Source: Jackrogersella multiformis (taxonomy: Eukaryota; Ascomycota; Sordariomycetes; Xylariales; Hypoxylaceae). Taken from it: a stretch of 64,000 nucleotides of DNA. Positions 60,078 to 64,000 of this stretch are shown here, one piece after another; position 1 is the stretch's first letter; each line of letters opens with the position of its first letter. The position numbers and the translations under genes are program-made. The notes beneath the pieces were generated by a model. It saw only the letters and a program-made list of their open reading frames with translations. It was not told where the DNA came from and made no database searches. Where the stretch lies: NCBI GenBank assembly GCA_902806575.1, contig CADCXD010000002.1, positions 2,418,001 to 2,482,000 of the forward strand, in the 5' to 3' direction.

Positions 60078-60699
60078 TAGCTGAGAAGCTTGTTTAAATG
60101 AACGCATGTCATGTTTCTGGGCTGTAGAGCCGGCTCCCCACGTTGTCTGTAATTAGGAATTTCGCTCGAGATCGAGATGGAAGTTAGATAAGCTGGGGGC
60201 GTCCAGAGACGTTAAAATTGCTATTCTGGGGATAATAAATTATTCACTGCTACCTTGTACTGTTCAATTATATATCTAATTCGCGGAGTTGAAGCCATAT
60301 TTCAATATCTATCTACTATTGATGGGTGTAAAAGGTGACGATGCTCTTAAGCTATTTTCTATTGAAGGGAATAGCAGCTGATTATATAAAAGCTGGATAT
60401 AAGGATATCGGATGACAGCATAACTTAGCTAATAAAGCAGTGACGTTCCGCATGGTGGGACCCTTGCAAAAAAAGTCAAAGTACCTAGGTACCTCCTAGG
60501 TACTAGCGACACGAACAATTATATTAGATTAGGATTGTAGGTTTACAACATTGTTAGCATTAACATTTAATCATCGAATGTGTACCTTACGTCAATAAAA
60601 AATGGTATAAAACGCTATTCTCGAGATGCGAAAAAAGAGCCTTTTGTTCCATTTCGTCGAGACTAGATCTAAATTTATTGACTGACAGATCGGATTAAG
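60078..60699. promoter_or_regulatory. Spacer with VPS72 promoter
   Basis: No frame with support. A TACC/CCTAGG unit lies at 60481-60505. The last 100 nt before the ATG (context GATTAAGATGG) should be the VPS72 promoter and leader. Confidence 0.45.
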
Positions 60700-63398
60700 A
60701 TGGCAAATGAGGAGGACGAGCAACACTTACAAACAGACGAACCCGCGCTCGATGTCGACAACACGGACTCAAGTAGCGACGATGGCGGCTCAGGCGACAA
60801 GGATGAGTCCCCGCCAGTGGAGTGGCTGGCGAAAGGACGAGAGCGACGATCTACCGCCGGCAACCGCATGAAATCCATGATAGCTGCCGAAGAACCCGAC
60901 GATGACCTCGAACTTCTCTTCGCCGAAGATGAAGACGACGTAGGTTTCACAGACGTTGGGGACGATGGTTCCGATGTGCAAATGGACTCGTCATCGGACG
61001 ACGAGGATGCGCGCGAGAATGGCGACGATCTAGAGGGGGAGAAGGAGCTGGAAAAGCGGGCGCGAGAAAACAGACAAGCAGCACGGAAGCGAAAAGCACA
61101 AGAGGCTATCCCTATCAAGTTCCGAAAGAAAGTCAAGATCGCGCCTACGCCTTCGGGAAGTTCGACGGCGCCGGAACCGAAGTCGAGACCGAAGAAGAAA
61201 TCCGAAAGGATAAGCTGGTTGCCGTCACCGGCCGACATGCCAACGCGAGCTTCGAAACGAGAGACTACGATGCTCAGCAAGGAACAGCTGCATCAACAGA
61301 TGATCGAACGCGAAGTCAAGCGTCTCAAGCAGGTCGAAGCAATGGAGAAGAAGGCAAAAAGGATGGAAGCCTTAAAGAAACCGCCAATGACACAAGCTCA
61401 GAGGCTCGCCGAAGCTGCCGTCGTGGAAAAGAACGCGAAGAGTTTGAACCGCTGGGAAGAGGCCGAGAAGCAGAGAGAGGAAGAACGAAAAGCTAAGTTG
61501 GCGGCACTGAACAACCGAACCCTTGACGGACCAGTCGTTACTTTCTGGAGTGGAGTTGGTGAATGGGTCGACGGCAAGCTGAAGCACGTTGGCAAGATCG
61601 TCACCATCGAAGAGAAGCCACTTAAGAAGAAGCGGATTTCTGCCGCCGGACAGGAGACGCCAGCGGATCCATCAAATAAAGACGATTCCGATAAACCTGA
61701 AGGGCCGGTGCAGACTGATGCAGGCAAAGGCGAAAAAGGAGATTCGGATTCGACCTCAATTAAGCCGCCAGAGGCGAAAGAAGATGCGCCTAAAGATGGA
61801 GTCGCATCAGTTCCGACGGCTCCCAAAGATACCGTCGTGGAAGGCGACAAACCTGTGTCTACGGCGTGCGCTATAAACACGTCAGCCGAGTCAACACAGG
61901 TTATACTTGGTGGTATATCTCCAGCTGCGTTTGGCTCAATTCAAAAGGACGTGATACTATCACCTCCACCTCCACCGCCAGCGAGTCTGAATCAAACGAA
62001 ATCCCATCCATTGCCCGAGCCCCAGCCCCAGGAGCTAAAACCGCCAGAAGCTAAACCTCCAGAGGTGAAGCCACCGGATATGCGACCTCCGATGACAGGC
62101 ATCTACACTACCAGCATGTTTGCGCCTCCCCAGCCATCACCGCTGATGAAGCCGCCAGAGATGAAACCACCCTCTAATAGTTTCCTGGCTCCTCCAGCAG
62201 GAGTAACCAAGAGTGGACTCTCTATGCCAATGATTGGATATCACTCTACGCCTAATTCGGTTAACTCTTCAACCGTGCTGGCGCCCCCTAACACGGCGCA
62301 AAGACAGTCACCTCTCTCTATGCCTCAGACCGGAGCTCATCCTCCTCCTGTCTCGACGCCATCTCATCCTATTCAACCACCAGCAAAACATGTATCAACA
62401 TCCGTATCCACATCCAATCCTACTCCCAACCCTACTCCCACACCTAAGCCGACACCGATACCCGCTCAGGCACCCGTCCAGATACCCGCATCAAAACCCG
62501 CGCAGAAACCAACCCCAAGTGTTCGATATACGTCTAAAAAGCCTCTCGGTAGTACGAAGTCCTCTAAGGCTAATGCCCAAAGACATCAACCCAAAGAGAC
62601 TTCACCACCGCCTCCACCGTCGCCACCTGCCAATGGCAAAGCTACGCGGAACTGCATCATCCTACAAAATTTCGACGAGGATGCCGTGAAGGAAAAGGCC
62701 GTGCAGAATCAAATTCTGTTTGGCAAGGACATGGCTAAGCTCGCCAGTAAGTTGTTCCCCGACACTAACTCACATATTCAGACACTAAAAACAGAACAGA
62801 ACCGGCACCGGTGCCTCGTTGTGTTATCACTAACCATCCAGCACGTTACAGAGACCCTAGGACCGGGTTACCATATTATAATGCCTACGCATTCCAGGAG
62901 ATCCAAAAGCTGGGCCACGGCGAGTATAAGTGGAGTCGCCTGGTAGGCGCATGGATGGGCAGTGGATCTTATGCGGCGACTGGCGTACCGGCCCGGTTTC
63001 TAGACCGAGACGCACCGGGTCCGCCGAAGAAGACGGATACTGTTGAGCCTCCCAAGGAAGGTGCCGCAGAGTCGAGTAAGGATGCTACACTAGTTGCACC
63101 GACTGTACCGGCTGCGCCTAGCGAGAAAAAGGAACATATTATCAGCACTGATGCTGTGCCTTCTACGGCGACGACCACCTCAAATCCGCCTTTAGTTACA
63201 CCTCCGGCTCCGGCTCCAGCTCCAGCTCCAGCTCCAACTGAGGTTTCAGCAACATCTTCAGGCGCCGCCCCAGCTGTAGCTCCAGTTCCGGCTAGTATCG
63301 CAACCCCAACGATTACGGTTGCGCCTACTACAGCAATTCCTACAATTCCAACTCCGGCTGTAACTACAACACCCATGACGATAGGGGATCACGTTTAG
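60700..63398 (+). CDS. VPS72: SWR1 complex subunit Vps72/Swc2 (YL1 protein)
   Basis: Exon 1 is 60700-62746, the intron is 62747-62781 and exon 2 is 62782-63398, giving 887 aa. The intron is only 35 nt (GTAAGT..TTCAG) with an ideal CTAAC branch site. Splicing is required to join MAKLA to NTKNRTEPAPVPRCVITNHP. The YL1 N-terminal domain (about 1-290) starts strongly acidic (DSSSDDGGSGDKDE), has the ERRSTAGNRM motif and continues with basic Arg/Lys-rich helices; in Swc2 this part binds H2A.Z-H2B. A long Pro-rich, poorly conserved linker follows (about 320-640; repeated PPE(V/M/A)KPP). The YL1_C domain (about 690-735) has CVITNHPARYRDPRTGLPY. The C-terminal 150 residues are Pro/Ala/Thr low complexity. 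Vps72 helps SWR1 exchange H2A for H2A.Z. It is longer than yeast Vps72, mainly from the linker and tail. Confidence 0.95.
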
Positions 63399-63547
63399 GG
63401 GATCACGTTGATAGCGGGACGTAACATCTCCATGAGGGTATCATTGTGAGACTAAGTGTACCTAAATATACGTATCACCAAATACAACCAAACGCCAAGC
63501 GATGCAAATTTCCCCTCCAACCTTACACGCTTTCACTACCCTCGAGC

Positions 63548-63972
63548 CTAGCGCTTCTTAGTCTTCATCTTGTCGCTATACCTAGGGAAGACTATCTTGC
63601 TCCTTGTTCTCCGCTTCTCGATGCGCTTCTTGTCGCCTCGCTTAGTTGATACGGGCTTAGCGGTATCGACGTCCATCGCTGCAGGATATAGTTAGAAATC
63701 GCATTTGCCCTGCTATTAGATACACAGGCGCTCTTACTGTTGTCATTGGCATCAGCCACGACGGTATTTTCGTCCATCTTCACCTCCCCTGCAGCATCGT
63801 CTACAATCTTCATCTCGCTGCCTTCAGGCTTCGGGGGCTTCGGTTGCGCCGCCAGCTCAAGAAGCTTAGCGGAGAGGCGTTCGGCCCTCGCTGCTTCGAC
63901 GGGCCCGAACACATTGGCCTTCAAGCGCTGGTTGTTCGCCTTGCGCGTGCTCGAGCGGGAACTTTTCGCCAT
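63548..63972 (-). CDS. DUF2423 small basic nucleolar-type protein (YBL028C-like)
   Basis: Exon 1 is 63972-63738 and exon 2 is 63678-63548, giving 121 aa. The 59-nt intron (63737-63679, GTAAGA..GCAG, with a CTAAC branch-like site) joins DANDN to TMDVDTAKPVSTKRG. Left unspliced, the frame would run on and miss the conserved end. The start MAKSSRSSTRKANNQRLK is the DUF2423 signature, continuing VFGPVEAARAERLSAKLLELA. The C-terminus KIVFPRYSDKMKTKKR matches the family ending. The yeast homologue YBL028C is nucleolar and associated with ribosome biogenesis; the animal relative is the LLP/Learning-associated protein. It converges on VPS72 with 149 nt between the stops, so the 3' UTRs probably overlap. 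Confidence 0.93.
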
Positions 63973-64000
63973 TGCGTAGGAAGAATCGACGGTATTACAA

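Noticed and set aside
1..64000. CRISPR arrays, bacterial operons, riboswitches
   Set aside because: Genes are spliced and eukaryotic throughout, and no spacer-repeat array is present; the tandem repeats seen are microsatellites.

Overview
This is nuclear DNA of a filamentous ascomycete. Genes encode typical fungal proteins, are split by short introns (mostly 52-110 nt, GT..AG, often with a CTAAC/CTGAC-like branch site), and flank a 17.8 kb stretch that looks destroyed by RIP-type C-to-T mutation. The MDM34, ECL1-family, COQ11 and GHKL-ATPase genes suggest Sordariomycetes. The very frequent TACC/GGTA spacer repeats make me think of Xylariales, but that is only an impression.

Layout. 1-963: 5' end of a Cla4-type PAK kinase, cut by the window edge. 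964-4595: spacer. 4596-6885: glycyl-tRNA synthetase with an upstream start that adds a mitochondrial-type leader, divergent from the ribosome-biogenesis gene RPF1 (7351-8687). 8819-26650: AT-rich graveyard of nested repeats, with a recognisable but dead Ty3/gypsy reverse transcriptase on the minus strand. 27210-31225: ENT nucleoside transporter and IPK1 inositol-phosphate kinase. 33344-35517: MDM34 of the ERMES tether. 37036-38136: YAF9 (YEATS reader), with an odd in-frame TAG followed by 86 open codons. 38941-39865: COQ11-like reductase. 40021-43461: splicing factor SYF2, divergent from an unrecognised, probably mitochondrial protein. 43462-52101: 8.6 kb with no gene I can support. 52102-53303: ECL1-family zinc-finger protein. 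57082-60077: seven-exon gene for a GHKL/HATPase-like protein of unknown role. 60700-63398: VPS72/SWC2. 63548-63972: small nucleolar-type DUF2423 protein.

Functional themes. YAF9 and VPS72 are both SWR1 chromatin-remodeller subunits. GlyRS, RPF1 and the DUF2423 protein serve translation and ribosome assembly. MDM34 and COQ11 both act at the mitochondrion, where coenzyme Q complexes are known to sit near ERMES contacts. These are ordinary dispersed housekeeping genes, not a cluster. The least conventional items are the GHKL-ATPase gene, the YAF9 stop/extension, the two different mutation signatures inside the AT block, and the dispersed palindromic TACC/CCTAGG repeat.
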